Positions 15,952-23,281 of a stretch of 64,000 bases of DNA are shown piece by piece. Location: assembly GCF_019904175.1 (NCBI RefSeq), contig NZ_CP061913.1, forward strand, positions 7,998,001-8,062,000, given 5' to 3'. Below the pieces are notes generated by a model. It ran no database searches. It had not been told where the DNA came from and worked only from the letters and a program-made list of their open reading frames with translations. Source of the DNA: Dactylosporangium vinaceum (GTDB lineage: Bacteria; Actinomycetota; Actinomycetes; Mycobacteriales; Micromonosporaceae). Every line of letters starts with the position of its first letter. The stretch's first letter is position 1. A program made the translations under genes and the position numbers.

Positions 15952-16395
15952 CTACTCCGCGTCCGCGAGCCGCTCCAGGATCGCGGCCGCGCGCAGCAGC
16001 GCGTCGCGCTCCCCCGGCGTCAGGCCGTGCATCACCGAGGCCAGCCACTCGTCGCGCTCCCGCATGTCCTCGCGCAGGGCAGCCCGGCCGGGGTCGGTGA
16101 TCGCGAAGACCCGCCGGCGCTTGTCGGCGACGTGCTCCAGGCGCTCGATGTGCCCGTCGGCCTCGAGCTCGGCCAGGACCCGGGTGACCGACTGCGGCTG
16201 CAGCCGGTCGGCCGCGGCCAGGGCGCCGGCGGCCAGGGGACCCTTGCGGGCCAGGTGCCCCAGCAGGCTGATCTTGGTCAGGCTGAGCCCGTCGGCGGCG
16301 CGCTGCAGCTGCAGGCGGCGGGACAGGCGCTGGGTCGCCCGCCGCACCGCGCGCGCCGCGCTGAGATCGGGGTCGGCATCCATGGTTGCGCTCAC
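15952..16395 (-). CDS. MarR family transcriptional regulator
   Basis: About 147 residues. Winged-helix region: SLTKISLLGHLARKGPLAAGALAAADRLQPQSVTRVLAELEADGHIERLEHVADKRRRVFAITDPGR, i.e. the recognition helix PQSVTRVLAELE and the beta-wing DKRRRVFAIT. GTG 16395 or ATG 16383 may start it. It is divergent from the FUSC transporter; a 13-bp palindrome at the transporter's start is the likely operator, so this is probably a repressor released by a small aromatic or phenolic ligand. Confidence 0.9.
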   Translation of the reverse strand: MSATMDADPDLSAARAVRRATQRLSRRLQLQRAADGLSLTKISLLGHLARKGPLAAGALAAADRLQPQSVTRVLAELEADGHIERLEHVADKRRRVFAITDPGRAALREDMRERDEWLASVMHGLTPGERDALLRAAAILERLADAE

Positions 16396-16421
16396 GCTAC
16401 CGTGCTGGGATATTCAGCTAG

Positions 16422-16434
16422 TGCGTAATACGCA
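16422..16434. promoter_or_regulatory. probable MarR operator at the start of the FUSC gene
   Basis: TGCGTA-a-TACGCA, 6-bp perfect arms about one base. It covers an alternative GTG (16421) and ends 1 bp before ATG 16436, where binding would block transcription start. A repeated half (TGCGTA) follows at 16437-16442. Confidence 0.65.
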
Positions 16435-16435
16435 G

Positions 16436-17710
16436 ATGCGTAACATCACGGCGGCCGCCACCGGCTTCGCGCCGGTCCTCGCCACCGTCGCCACCCTCAT
16501 CGCGCTGACCCGCGCGGCCCACCTCGGCATCGGGATCGTCGTGCTCGGCGCCGCCGTGAGCCTGATGGCGACCCGGTCCACCCAGCGGCACAGCCCGTGG
16601 CGGCTGCTGCTGGTGCCCGTCGGCGCCGTCGTCATCGCCACGTTCGCCGTGCTCTTCCACGAGGGCCACGCCTACGGCGACGCGTTCTTCGTCGTCACCG
16701 TGGCCGCCGCCACGGCCGCCCGCGCCTTCGGGCCCGCCGCCGGCCGGCTCGGCCGCGCCCTGGTCCTGCCGCTCATCGGCATGCTTATCGCGCCGGTGAA
16801 CCCCGGCGGCCATCCGCTGCGCACGCTCGCCTGGGCCACGCTCGCGGTCTTCATCGCCGAGTGCTTCGTGCTGCTCAAGCAGCGTCTGTGGAGTACGCCC
16901 GAGGATGAGGCGGAGCCGCCGAGCACCTCGGCGGCCCGGATCCACGTGTGGCGGGGCGTGCAGTCCGCGCTCGCCCTCACGATGGCGTTCACGATCGGCC
17001 AGACGGTGTTCGGGGACCACTGGGCCTGGACGGTGATCAGCGCCTACACGGTCGGGGCGGCCGCCCGGTCCCGCGGTGACGCGCTGCTCAAGGGGGTGCA
17101 CCGCACGCTCGGGGCGCTCGGCGGCACCGCCGTCGCCACGGTCCTGGCCTACACCGTCGGCGGTCACCAGACCGTCGCCGTGACGCTGCTCATCACCATC
17201 CTGGCGGTCGGCTACTACCTGCGCCAGTTCGCCTACGCCTGGTGGGCCGCGTGCATGACGGCCGCCCTCGCCCTGCTCTACCCGCTCGTCGGCTTCGCGA
17301 GCGCCGGCACGCTGACCCTGCTCGGCACCCGCCTCCTGGCCGTGGTCATCGGGGCGCTGTGCGCCGTCCTGCCGGCGACGCTCATCGCGCCGATCCGCAC
17401 CGGCGCCGTGCTGCGCAAGCGGACCGCGGAGTGCCTGCGCAGCATCCGCGACGGCGAGTATGCGCCGGCCCTGCGCCGGCTCGCCGCGCTGCGCGAGGCG
17501 GCGGCCCCGCTGTACGCCGTGCGCCGGGTGCACGCCCGGCGGGAGCTGCAGTGGGTCGACGCGCTCACCGCGCTGGAGCCCCACCTGCGCACACTCGTCG
17601 ACGACGCCGACGACCCGGCCGCGCTCAAGCAGGTCCGGCGCACGCTCGGTCCGGTCGCCGACGATCTGCGGGCCGCGGCCGGGCGCCCGTCACGCCTACA
17701 GGCCGCGTAG
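16436..17710 (+). CDS. FUSC family inner-membrane protein (aromatic acid exporter-like)
   Basis: About 424 residues with two sets of transmembrane helices around a central loop. The first set covers about residues 5-150. A helix-rich block then begins at RIHVWRGVQSALALTMAFTIGQTVFGDHWAWTVISAYTV, the fusaric-acid-resistance signature, with the conserved segment RSRGDALLKGVHRTLGALGGTAVA. The C-terminal tail is soluble and Arg-rich. FUSC proteins are linked to efflux of aromatic acids and related toxins. Start ATG 16436 is chosen over GTG 16421 because the palindromic operator covers the latter. The 3' end overlaps the convergent DUF1992 gene by 15 bp. Confidence 0.88.
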   Translation: MRNITAAATGFAPVLATVATLIALTRAAHLGIGIVVLGAAVSLMATRSTQRHSPWRLLLVPVGAVVIATFAVLFHEGHAYGDAFFVVTVAAATAARAFGPAAGRLGRALVLPLIGMLIAPVNPGGHPLRTLAWATLAVFIAECFVLLKQRLWSTPEDEAEPPSTSAARIHVWRGVQSALALTMAFTIGQTVFGDHWAWTVISAYTVGAAARSRGDALLKGVHRTLGALGGTAVATVLAYTVGGHQTVAVTLLITILAVGYYLRQFAYAWWAACMTAALALLYPLVGFASAGTLTLLGTRLLAVVIGALCAVLPATLIAPIRTGAVLRKRTAECLRSIRDGEYAPALRRLAALREAAAPLYAVRRVHARRELQWVDALTALEPHLRTLVDDADDPAALKQVRRTLGPVADDLRAAAGRPSRLQAA

Positions 17711-18082
17711 CTCCCGCCACCGCGCGACGAGCGCGTCGGCGTCGAGCGGGCGCAGGACGGTGGGCGGGCCCTCCATCAGCGAGCGCTTCGCCCTGTCGAT
17801 GCGCACGTTGAGCTCGGCGACGGCCCGGCGCAGCGAGTCCTCGGTCCGGAACTTCGCCAGCCCCTCCGGGAGGTCCTCGACCTCGCGGCGCAGGCGGAGG
17901 GTGGGCGGGATGCCGCCGGGCAGGCCCTCACGGCGGGCCAGGTCCCGGACCCACCAGTCCTCGTCGTAGAGCTCGCCGCGGTCGGGCAGCGGGCGGCCGG
18001 CGCCCGGCAGGTCGTCGAAGTCGCCGCGCTCCTGCGCCTCGCGGATCTGCCGGTCGATATGGGATTCATACCAGCTCGTCAT
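17696..18082 (-). CDS. DUF1992 (DnaJ-C28-like) protein
   Basis: 128 residues. The N-terminal block MTSWYESHIDRQIREAQERG, followed by DFDDLPGAGRPL, is diagnostic of the DUF1992 family (short motif: IDRQIREAQERG...LPGAGRPL). The rest is helical and charged with VAELNVRIDRAKRSL. The frame reaches 18106, but ATG 18082 gives the family start. Found in bacteria and in eukaryotic DNAJC28; biochemical role unclear. Confidence 0.93.
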   Translation of the reverse strand: MTSWYESHIDRQIREAQERGDFDDLPGAGRPLPDRGELYDEDWWVRDLARREGLPGGIPPTLRLRREVEDLPEGLAKFRTEDSLRRAVAELNVRIDRAKRSLMEGPPTVLRPLDADALVARWRELRGL

Positions 18083-18117
18083 CACCGTCAACGGTACCCG
18101 TGGCAAGATGCCTTCCG

Positions 18118-18696
18118 GTGGAGCAGTTCGAGCGGTACGGATACCCGGCGCTGGCCCTCCTCGTGCTCCTCGAAGGGCTCGGCATCCCGACCCCGGCCGT
18201 GACAGCGGTCGTCGCCGCCTCCGCCCTCGCGGCCCACGGGCAGTTGTCGCTGCCCGCGGTCGTCGCGGTCACGCTGGCCGCCGCGGTGCTCGGCGACAAC
18301 CTGGGCTACCTGCTCGGGAGGCGGGCCGGGCGGCCGGCGGTGCTGCGCTTCGGGCGGCGCATCGGGCTGACCGAGGCGCGCCTCGAGCGGGCCGAGCGGT
18401 TCATGGCCACCCGTGGCCGGAACATCATCGTGGCCGCCCGGTTCGTCGACGGGCTGCGCCAGACCAACGGCATCATCGCGGGAGCCACCGCGCTGCCCTG
18501 GCGGCAGTACGCGCCCCGGGACGCGGCCGGCGGCGTGCTGTGGACGGCCCTGTGGGTGACGATCGGCGCCGTCGCCGGGAACAACATCGACAACCTTCGC
18601 CGGTACCAGCTGTGGGTGCTCGGCGCGGCGGCCGTGCTCGGGCTCGGGCTGCTGGTCCGCCACCTCGTGCGCCGCCGGCGGCACACAGCCGGGTAA
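18118..18696 (+). CDS. DedA family membrane protein
   Basis: About 192 residues. Seen: LLEGLGIPTPAVTAVVAASALA (the re-entrant E-x-x-G-x-P-x-P motif), LGDNLGYLLGRRAGR (the G-x-x-x-G-x-x-x-G-R glycine pattern) and RFMATRGRNIIVAARFVDGLRQTNGIIAGA (the conserved F-x-R-F/V..R segment). DedA proteins are thought to flip lipids such as undecaprenyl phosphate or PE, or support proton-driven transport. GTG 18118 lacks a ribosome site and may start a leaderless mRNA; GTG 18100 is an alternative. Confidence 0.9.
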   Translation: MEQFERYGYPALALLVLLEGLGIPTPAVTAVVAASALAAHGQLSLPAVVAVTLAAAVLGDNLGYLLGRRAGRPAVLRFGRRIGLTEARLERAERFMATRGRNIIVAARFVDGLRQTNGIIAGATALPWRQYAPRDAAGGVLWTALWVTIGAVAGNNIDNLRRYQLWVLGAAAVLGLGLLVRHLVRRRRHTAG

Positions 18697-18877
18697 CCGG
18701 CATAACCCGGACCGGGCGGACGGCCGGTCCGGCGCGCCGAGCCGACTACTTTATGTCACCGCACGGGTGCATTGCGTGACGTTATTTCGTGAAATATCGG
18801 TCTGGGGCTCGCATTTCGGGTTAGGTGGGAATCGCGACGGACGTTCACCGTCGATCACTCGTCGAAAGGTCGTCATC
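18697..18877 (+). promoter_or_regulatory. promoter region of the chaplin-like gene
   Basis: AT-richer gap with a perfect palindrome TATTTC-gt-GAAATA at 18783-18796, about 80 bp before the start codon. AAAGG lies about 9 nt before ATG 18878. The palindrome could be a regulator site; the promoter hexamers are not clear. Confidence 0.4.
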
Positions 18878-19468
18878 ATGAAACGCTGGCTCATCCGGTC
18901 GGTGCAGGTCGCAGCGCTGGCTATGGGTGGCCTCGCGCTCACCGGGACCGCCGCCCACGCGGACAACTGGAGTGGCCCGAACGCCGGTTTCTTCAACGGG
19001 AACCAGAGCTCCACCACCATCCAGACGCCCGTGAACATCTGCGGCAACTCGCTGGCCATCATCGGCTTCGCGAGCGCCAACTGTGACGGCGGCGCGGTGG
19101 CCTACAACGGCGACGGCGGCGCGTACAGCAGCGCCGGCTACAACGGCGGCAACGGTTACCGCAACGGCAACGGCGGCGGCGCCAACGTGAACTCGGTCTC
19201 GAACCACCACAAGAAGAAGAAGCACCACCGCCACAACAACAACGGCAACGCCAACGCGATGTCGTACGACGACCGCAACGACTACCGCGGCCGGAGCAAC
19301 GGCGGCGGCGGCAACGGGGGTGCGCTCGCGTACAACGACAACGGCAACTGGAGCACCGGCTACAACGCCGGCTTCGGCAACGGCAACCAGTCGTCGTTCA
19401 CGTACCAGGCGCCGACCAACGTGTCGTGCAACTCGGTTGCGCTGATCGGCTTCGCCTCCAGCTGCTGA
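18878..19468 (+). CDS. chaplin-like secreted protein with two amyloid-type repeats and a Lys/His-rich linker
   Basis: 196 residues. A signal peptide ends near AHA-DN at residue 28. Two related blocks lie at each end: residues 36-69 (NAGFFNGNQSS, PVNICGNSLAIIGFASANC) and 163-196 (NAGFGNGNQSS, NVSCNSVALIGFASSC). Each has a Cys pair (C55/C69 and C184/C196) like the chaplin domain, whose members coat aerial structures of Streptomyces with amyloid rodlets. Between them is a Gly/Asn-rich low-complexity region with HHKKKKHHRH at about 110-119. No C-terminal sortase or membrane anchor is seen, so it would be a short-chaplin-like secreted form. Homology to true chaplins is inferred from the Cys spacing and the V-N-I-C-G-N-S segment. 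Confidence 0.75.
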   Translation: MKRWLIRSVQVAALAMGGLALTGTAAHADNWSGPNAGFFNGNQSSTTIQTPVNICGNSLAIIGFASANCDGGAVAYNGDGGAYSSAGYNGGNGYRNGNGGGANVNSVSNHHKKKKHHRHNNNGNANAMSYDDRNDYRGRSNGGGGNGGALAYNDNGNWSTGYNAGFGNGNQSSFTYQAPTNVSCNSVALIGFASSC

Positions 19469-19510
19469 CCCATCCAGCGTGGGGACACCGCCTGTCCCGC
19501 ACACGTTCGT

Positions 19511-19576
19511 AGAGCGTTGACCGATGTCCGCGGGGAAGTCAGCCCTTGCCCGCGGTACACCATCGGTCAACGCTCT
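19511..19576. terminator. strong nested bidirectional stem-loop
   Basis: A perfect 16-bp inverted repeat, AGAGCGTTGACCGATG at 19511-19526 and CATCGGTCAACGCTCT at 19561-19576. Inside the 34-nt loop is a second perfect 7-bp stem, CCGCGGG at 19528-19534 with CCCGCGG at 19549-19555. It lies between the convergent chaplin-like and PhzF genes, so a bidirectional terminator is the simplest reading. Confidence 0.8.
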
Positions 19577-19583
19577 GCGGCGT

Positions 19584-20411
19584 TCAGGCGGGAATCTCGA
19601 CGGCCCGGCCGGTGACCCGCACGCCCGCGCCCGGGTCGGCGTCCAGCGACACCCGCAGCAGGCTCGGGCGGCCCAGGTCGTGGCCCTGGTGGATGGTCAG
19701 CTCGGCCGGCACCGGGACCAGGCCGAGCTCGCGCAGGTAGCCGCCGAACGCCGCGGCCGCCGCCCCCGTGGCCGGGTCCTCGTAGACGCCGCCGGGCGGG
19801 AACGGGTTGCGGGCGTGGAACACCAGCGCCGACTCCCGCCACACCAGATCGACTGTCGTCCAGCCGTGGGCGGCCATCAGCGCGCCCAGCGCATCGACGT
19901 CGTAGTCGAGGCGGGCCAGCCGCGCGCGGTCGCGCAGCGCGACGATCGGGTGCCAGGCACCGGCGAACGCGGCCCGCACGGGCAGTTGCGGGTCCAGGTC
20001 CTCGCGGGTGTACCGCAGCGCCGTCAGCAGCTGCGCCAGCACCGCGTCGTCGACGGGGGCGGTCGCGGGGGCCACGGTGCGCAGGGTCGCCGAGCCGTCG
20101 GCGGTGTCGACGGCGATCTCCCCGACCGGCGCGGCCAGCCGGATCGGCCCCGGCCCCGACCGCTCGGCGTAGGCGACAGCGGTGGCGATCGTCGCGTGGC
20201 CGCAGAACGGCACCTCGGCCAGCGGGCTGAAGTAGCGCACGGCCGCGGCCCGGTCGCCGGTCGGCGTCAGGAAGGCCGTCTCGGAGTATCCGACCTCGGC
20301 CGCCATCCGCTGCATGTCCGCCGCGGCGAGGCCGGTGGCGTCGAGCACCACCCCGGCCGGGTTGCCGCCGGCGGGGTCGTCGGTGAACGCGGCGTACCGC
20401 AAAATGTCCAT
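19584..20411 (-). CDS. PhzF family isomerase/epimerase-like protein
   Basis: 275 residues. Seen: FTDDPAGGNPAGVVLDA (the GNPA-x-V signature), EVGYSETAFL (the catalytic Glu region), RYFSPLAEVPFCGHATIATA (F-x-P-x-x-E-x-x-x-C-G-H) and YEDPATGAAAAAFGGYL (the second-half D-P-x-T-G-S/A signature). PhzF itself isomerises trans-2,3-dihydro-3-hydroxyanthranilate in phenazine synthesis, but most family members have unknown substrates, and no phenazine genes are nearby. The start is ATG 20411. Confidence 0.93.
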   Translation of the reverse strand: MDILRYAAFTDDPAGGNPAGVVLDATGLAAADMQRMAAEVGYSETAFLTPTGDRAAAVRYFSPLAEVPFCGHATIATAVAYAERSGPGPIRLAAPVGEIAVDTADGSATLRTVAPATAPVDDAVLAQLLTALRYTREDLDPQLPVRAAFAGAWHPIVALRDRARLARLDYDVDALGALMAAHGWTTVDLVWRESALVFHARNPFPPGGVYEDPATGAAAAAFGGYLRELGLVPVPAELTIHQGHDLGRPSLLRVSLDADPGAGVRVTGRAVEIPA

Positions 20412-20445
20412 GCCCCCGACGCTAGGGCGCCGGGGGCACGTGCGA

Positions 20446-20480
20446 GGCGGCCAATCGGCCGCCGGTGGCTCGATCGAGCC
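20446..20480 (-). terminator. two tandem hairpins after the acidic-protein gene
   Basis: GGCTCGATCGAGCC at 20467-20480 is a perfect 14-bp palindrome, and GGCGGCC-aatc-GGCCGCC at 20446-20463 is a 7-bp stem with a 4-nt loop. Both follow the stop of the minus-strand acidic gene and precede PhzF. Confidence 0.5.
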
Positions 20481-20490
20481 GTGACGCCGC

Positions 20491-20916
20491 TTACTTGTCG
20501 GCGACGCCCAGCTGGGCCTCGCCGCCGTCCGTGTGCAGCTGCGTGCCCTCGGCGAACGCGCCGTCGAAGCGCTGCTGCAGGGCGTCGAGCTCACCGAACT
20601 CGGCCTGGTGCGACGACTCGCTGCCCTCGGCCGCGAAGACGTGGTCGTCGACCGACGCGTCGTGGCTGTAGTTGGTGAAGTCGTCCGACTCGTAGTGCAC
20701 GGCCGCCGGCTGGTCGTACTCGACGTGGTGACCCTGCGAGAAGTCCGTGGACTCCTGCGCGTGGTGGTCGTTCTCGTAGACGCCGAACTGCGACTGCGCG
20801 TCCGCTTCCGAGCCATGGGCCTGGTGCAGCTGGTCGAGGGCGTCGTGCTCCTGACCCGCCTCGTAGTGGCCGTAGTCGACGTCGTGGCCAGTGTCGCCGG
20901 CGTCGAAGTCGCTCAT
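20491..20916 (-). CDS. small acidic, His/Asp/Glu/Gln-rich protein of unknown function
   Basis: 141 residues. It is strikingly acidic, with many His, Tyr, Gln and Asp residues and no hydrophobic segment (for example VDYGHYEAGQEHDALDQLHQ). Lys occurs only once, at the very end. Loose internal repetition of a D-x-x-H-Y/D-x-E pattern is visible, suggesting an unstructured or metal-binding chain. GAGGGAG about 8 nt before ATG 20916 is a good ribosome site, which supports a real gene. No family is recognised; it appears to be soluble and cytoplasmic. Confidence 0.75.
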   Translation of the reverse strand: MSDFDAGDTGHDVDYGHYEAGQEHDALDQLHQAHGSEADAQSQFGVYENDHHAQESTDFSQGHHVEYDQPAAVHYESDDFTNYSHDASVDDHVFAAEGSESSHQAEFGELDALQQRFDGAFAEGTQLHTDGGEAQLGVADK

Positions 20917-21152
20917 GGAGTGTCTCCCTCGTTGCTGTCAGACTGCGATGCGACCGACGTTACGGACTGTGTGGCGTTCCGGAATCCCCCGAACGTGCCA
21001 CGCGTCACATCCTGTCAGCCCACGGGCGGGCGACATCCGGGCTCACGTGCCCGTATTCATGCATGACTGTCTCCAACCGGGCGTCACCGGGTGAACACAA
21101 CGTGACGAAATTCCGTGTACGGGCCCGGTGACCGTTTGCGATCATCGGCGGC

Positions 21153-22058
21153 ATGGTGCAGGCATCGGGGGTACGCATCGGCTGGCCGCAGCTGCCGGAC
21201 CGGGTGCGGGCGGCGGTGGAGAGCGTGCTGGGCGCGCCGGTGACGGGTGCGGTGTCGCAGCCGGGCGGGTTCTCGCCCGGAACGGCCGACCGGGTCGTGG
21301 CCGCGAACGGCCGCCGGGCCTTCGTGAAGGCGGTCGGGCTGGACCTCAACCCGGACAGCCCGGCCCTGCACCGCGCCGAGGCCGGGGTGGTCGGCGCCCT
21401 GCCGGCCGGGCTGCCGACGCCGCCGCTGCTGGGCGTGTACGACGACGGCGACTGGGTCGCGCTGGTGTACGAGGACGTCGACGGGCGGCATCCGCACACG
21501 CCGTGGCGCGACGACGAGGTCGCGGCCGTCCTGGAGGCGCTGCGCAGGCTCGCGGTGCCGGTGTCGGGGCTGCCGTCGCTGCTGACCGAGACCGCCGGGG
21601 ACTACGCCGGCTGGCGCAACCTCGCCGCCGACCCGCCCGCGACCCTCGACCCGTGGGCCGCGGCCCGGCTGGACCGGCTGATGGAGCTGGCGGCGCGGGG
21701 CCACGCGGCGATGGCGGGCGACCGGCTCGTGCACGGCGATGTGCGCGCCGACAACCTGCTCGTGCGGCCCGACGGTTCGGTGGTCGTCGTCGACTGGCCC
21801 TGGGGCTGCACGGGACCGGCCTGGTTCGACACGCTGACGCTCGTGCTCAACGTCCGGCTCTACGGCGGGCGCGTCGACGACGCCGTCATCGACGCGGACC
21901 CCGGCGACATCGACGGGTGCATCGCGGGGCTGGCCGGCATGTTCGCCGACCGGGCCCGCCGCCCCGCCCCGCCCGGCCTGCCGACGGTGCGCCAGTTTCA
22001 GCAGGACCAGGCCGACGTGCTGCTGGCGTGGCTGCGGGAGCGGCTCAGCGCGAGCTGA
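21153..22058 (+). CDS. aminoglycoside phosphotransferase (APH)-fold kinase-like protein
   Basis: 301 residues. Seen: RRAFVKAVG (ATP-anchoring Lys), LVYEDVDG (hinge), RLVHGDVRADNLLV (the Brenner-type H-G-D-x-x-x-x-N catalytic loop, Asp and Asn present) and VVVVDWPWGCTGPAWFD (metal-binding D-W, like D-F-G). This fold phosphorylates small molecules such as aminoglycosides, choline or homoserine; the substrate is not predictable. ATG 21153 has only a weak ribosome site. Its 3' end overlaps the convergent DUF1501 gene by 14 bp. Confidence 0.88.
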   Translation: MVQASGVRIGWPQLPDRVRAAVESVLGAPVTGAVSQPGGFSPGTADRVVAANGRRAFVKAVGLDLNPDSPALHRAEAGVVGALPAGLPTPPLLGVYDDGDWVALVYEDVDGRHPHTPWRDDEVAAVLEALRRLAVPVSGLPSLLTETAGDYAGWRNLAADPPATLDPWAAARLDRLMELAARGHAAMAGDRLVHGDVRADNLLVRPDGSVVVVDWPWGCTGPAWFDTLTLVLNVRLYGGRVDDAVIDADPGDIDGCIAGLAGMFADRARRPAPPGLPTVRQFQQDQADVLLAWLRERLSAS

Positions 22059-23271
22059 CCACGTTCAGGGGCGCCGCGGTGGCCGCGTTCGGGAACACGT
22101 CGGCCAGGGAGCCCAGGCCGCAGCGGCGCTGGAGGATCTCGCCGATGACGGTGCGGTAGTCGGTGGTCGCGGTCAGGTCGCCGGCGCTCAGCGCGGCCGG
22201 GGCGAGGGTCGGCCACGCGCCGTGCACCCGGCCGCCGCGGACCCCGCCGCCCAGCAGCAGCATCGCGTTGCCGCTGCCATGGTCGACGCCGCGCGAGCCG
22301 TTCTCGGCGACGCGGCGGCCGAACTCGGAGAGCGTGACGAGCGTGACCCGGCCGAACGCGGGGCCGAGGTCGGCCGCGAACGCCTCCAGCGCCAGGGCGA
22401 GCTCGGTCAGGTGGTCGTACATCCGCTGCCCCTTGACCGCACCGCCCAGGGCCTCGTGCATGTCCCAGTCGCCGAAGTCGACGGTCGCCGCCATGAGCCC
22501 GACGTTGCTCTTGACGAGGCGGGCCACGTCCTTGAGGGCGCTGCCGAGCGCGGTCGCCGGGTAGGTCGCGGCGGGCGTGTAGGCCGGCAGCGCGCCGACC
22601 GTCCCGAGGCTCTGGCCGACGGCCCGCGCGGGCGCCGCGACGAGGTCCGGGGCGCCGTCGAAGAGCTTGGCCAGGGTACCCATCATCGGCGTCTTCGGGT
22701 CTTCGCCGTTCATCTTGAACCCGTCGACGGTCAGCATGCTCACCGTCGGGGTCGGCCCGGCCAGCAGCCGCGCGGGCGCGCTGGTGCCCATGGCGACGCC
22801 GGCCATCGGGAACGACGCGCCGGCGACGCCGAGCATCCGGTCGAGCCAGCCGGTGCGCACGGAGGTGCCGGCGGCGGCCCGCTCCATGTCCTCCATGGCC
22901 TGGAAGTGCGAGCGGGACGGGTTCGGCTGCCCGACGGCGTGCACGGCGCCGAACGTGCCGGCCGCCCACCGGGCCTGCAGCGGGGCGAACGCCGGGTGCA
23001 GGCCGAACATGCCGTCGCCGGCGATGACCGAGGCCTTCGGCACCGCGATCGTCGGCCGGGCCGCGTAGTAGTCGCTGTCGCCGATGGGGACGATCGCGGA
23101 GAGGCCGTCGAAGCCGCCGCGCAGCGACAGCACCACGAGGGTGTCACCGGTGTACGGGGTGCCCGCGAACGCCAGCCGGGTCGACAGGCCCTCGCCGATG
23201 AGCCCGGTGAGTGCGGCCCCGGCCCCGATCGTCAGCACCCCGCGGCGGGAGACGCAGCAGTCGGCAATCAT
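22045..23271 (-). CDS. DUF1501 family protein, Tat-exported
   Basis: 408 residues. The N-terminus has a twin-arginine signal (CVSRRGVLTIGAGAALTGL). The DUF1501 body shows VVLSLRGGFDGLSAIVP, GLHPAFAPLQARW, QPNPSRSHFQAMEDME and TLSEFGRRVAENGSRGVDHG, the alkaline-phosphatase-superfamily-like elements of this family. GGGAG lies 8 nt before ATG 23271. It sits 10 bp after the DUF1800 gene, its usual partner. Substrate unknown; the pair is common in bacteria and may act outside the cell on polymers or in cell-wall processes. Confidence 0.92.
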   Translation of the reverse strand: MIADCCVSRRGVLTIGAGAALTGLIGEGLSTRLAFAGTPYTGDTLVVLSLRGGFDGLSAIVPIGDSDYYAARPTIAVPKASVIAGDGMFGLHPAFAPLQARWAAGTFGAVHAVGQPNPSRSHFQAMEDMERAAAGTSVRTGWLDRMLGVAGASFPMAGVAMGTSAPARLLAGPTPTVSMLTVDGFKMNGEDPKTPMMGTLAKLFDGAPDLVAAPARAVGQSLGTVGALPAYTPAATYPATALGSALKDVARLVKSNVGLMAATVDFGDWDMHEALGGAVKGQRMYDHLTELALALEAFAADLGPAFGRVTLVTLSEFGRRVAENGSRGVDHGSGNAMLLLGGGVRGGRVHGAWPTLAPAALSAGDLTATTDYRTVIGEILQRRCGLGSLADVFPNAATAAPLNVVSSR

Positions 23272-23281
23272 GTGGAGCTCC

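Noticed and set aside
19584..20411. PhzF as evidence for phenazine synthesis
   Set aside because: No other phenazine gene is present and most PhzF-family proteins act elsewhere.
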